A stretch of DNA of 64,000 bases, taken from assembly GCF_013760955.1 (NCBI RefSeq), contig NZ_JACDUL010000001.1, positions 465,928 through 529,927 on the forward strand, written 5' to 3'. This document shows, piece after piece, positions 63,912-64,000 of this stretch (position 1 is the stretch's first letter; every line of letters starts with the position of its first letter). The notes under the pieces were generated by a model. That model saw only the letters and a list, made by a program, of their open reading frames with translations, had not been told where the DNA came from and did no database searches. The position numbers and the translations under genes were made by a program. Source of the stretch: Methanococcus maripaludis. GTDB lineage: Archaea > AGJL01 > Methanococci > Methanococcales > Methanococcaceae.

Positions 63912-64000
63912 TGACTAACGGCGTCACATTGTTCCCACCAGATGGCAGTACTTAATGAATCGCTGGAGGGCTTAATTTCCGAGATCGGGATGGGATCGGA
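63912..64000 (-). rRNA. 5S ribosomal RNA, 3' part; 5' end beyond the window
   Basis: On the minus strand the sequence contains TTCCCATCCCGA-like TCCCATCCCGATCTCGG, then AAATTAAGCCCTCCAGCG, the most conserved stretch of archaeal 5S rRNA, and ends in GGCAGTA-type helix with CTGGTGGGAACAATGTGACG. About 90 of some 120 bases are seen. It marks the end of an rRNA cluster or an orphan 5S gene to the right. Confidence 0.9.

Overview
The window looks like chromosomal DNA of a mesophilic, hydrogenotrophic Methanococcus, very close to Methanococcus maripaludis. The base composition is AT-rich, ribosome-binding sites are mostly GGTGA or GGAGG, and promoters are TATA-type. Marker genes include a selenocysteine-containing Hdr/Vhu/Fwd operon, a flaB-to-flaJ archaellum operon, hmdII, comE, carS and euryarchaeal information-processing genes. 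Gene order agrees with what I remember of M. maripaludis; strain identity cannot be settled from the sequence alone.

Layout. 1-10.6 kb: two HEAT-like repeat proteins flanking housekeeping genes (pdxT, six tRNAs, branched-polyamine synthase, S8e, pyrB, cobalt-precorrin-4 methyltransferase, an aconitase-X-type dehydratase, a CofE-like protein). 10.6-21.05 kb: the archaellum operon with four archaellins (the first enlarged to 402 residues), then flaC, D, E, F, G, H, I, J, preceded by four TACATA boxes. 21-30 kb: lipid, amino-sugar and nucleic-acid genes, then three tandem short type IV-like pilins. 30-34 kb: an intron-containing tRNA-Trp, Cbf5, a ferredoxin, ComE and a HisA-like protein. 34-41.7 kb (minus strand): hdrA-vhuD-vhuG-vhuA-vhuU-vhuB-fwuB, with five in-frame UGA codons read as selenocysteine and four 3' SECIS hairpins. 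42-47 kb: a candidate structured RNA, carS, a sodium symporter with a small partner, ACT protein and homoserine dehydrogenase, and the tRNA-Sec gene. 47.8-51.8 kb: ArfB and the cluster nop10/eIF2-alpha/S27e/L44e/GINS/PCNA. 51.9-57.4 kb: a LysR regulator, a PLP enzyme, and the minus-strand run earA-methyltransferase-hmdII-GTPase-roadblock. 57.5-64 kb: two large exported proteins, a MinD-like ATPase, hisF and the 3' part of a 5S rRNA on the minus strand.

How parts connect. The minus-strand 34-41.7 kb operon codes for the electron-bifurcating core of methanogenesis, and the tRNA that decodes its UGA codons lies about 5 kb upstream of hdrA. EarA, the known activator of the archaellum operon in M. 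maripaludis, lies in the same window as its predicted target boxes and shares a compact gene run with HmdII (a proposed hydrogen sensor) and a small GTPase/roadblock pair. That suggests, but does not prove, a hydrogen-status-to-motility link. The archaellins here have almost no N-glycosylation sequons, whereas the three pilins keep them.
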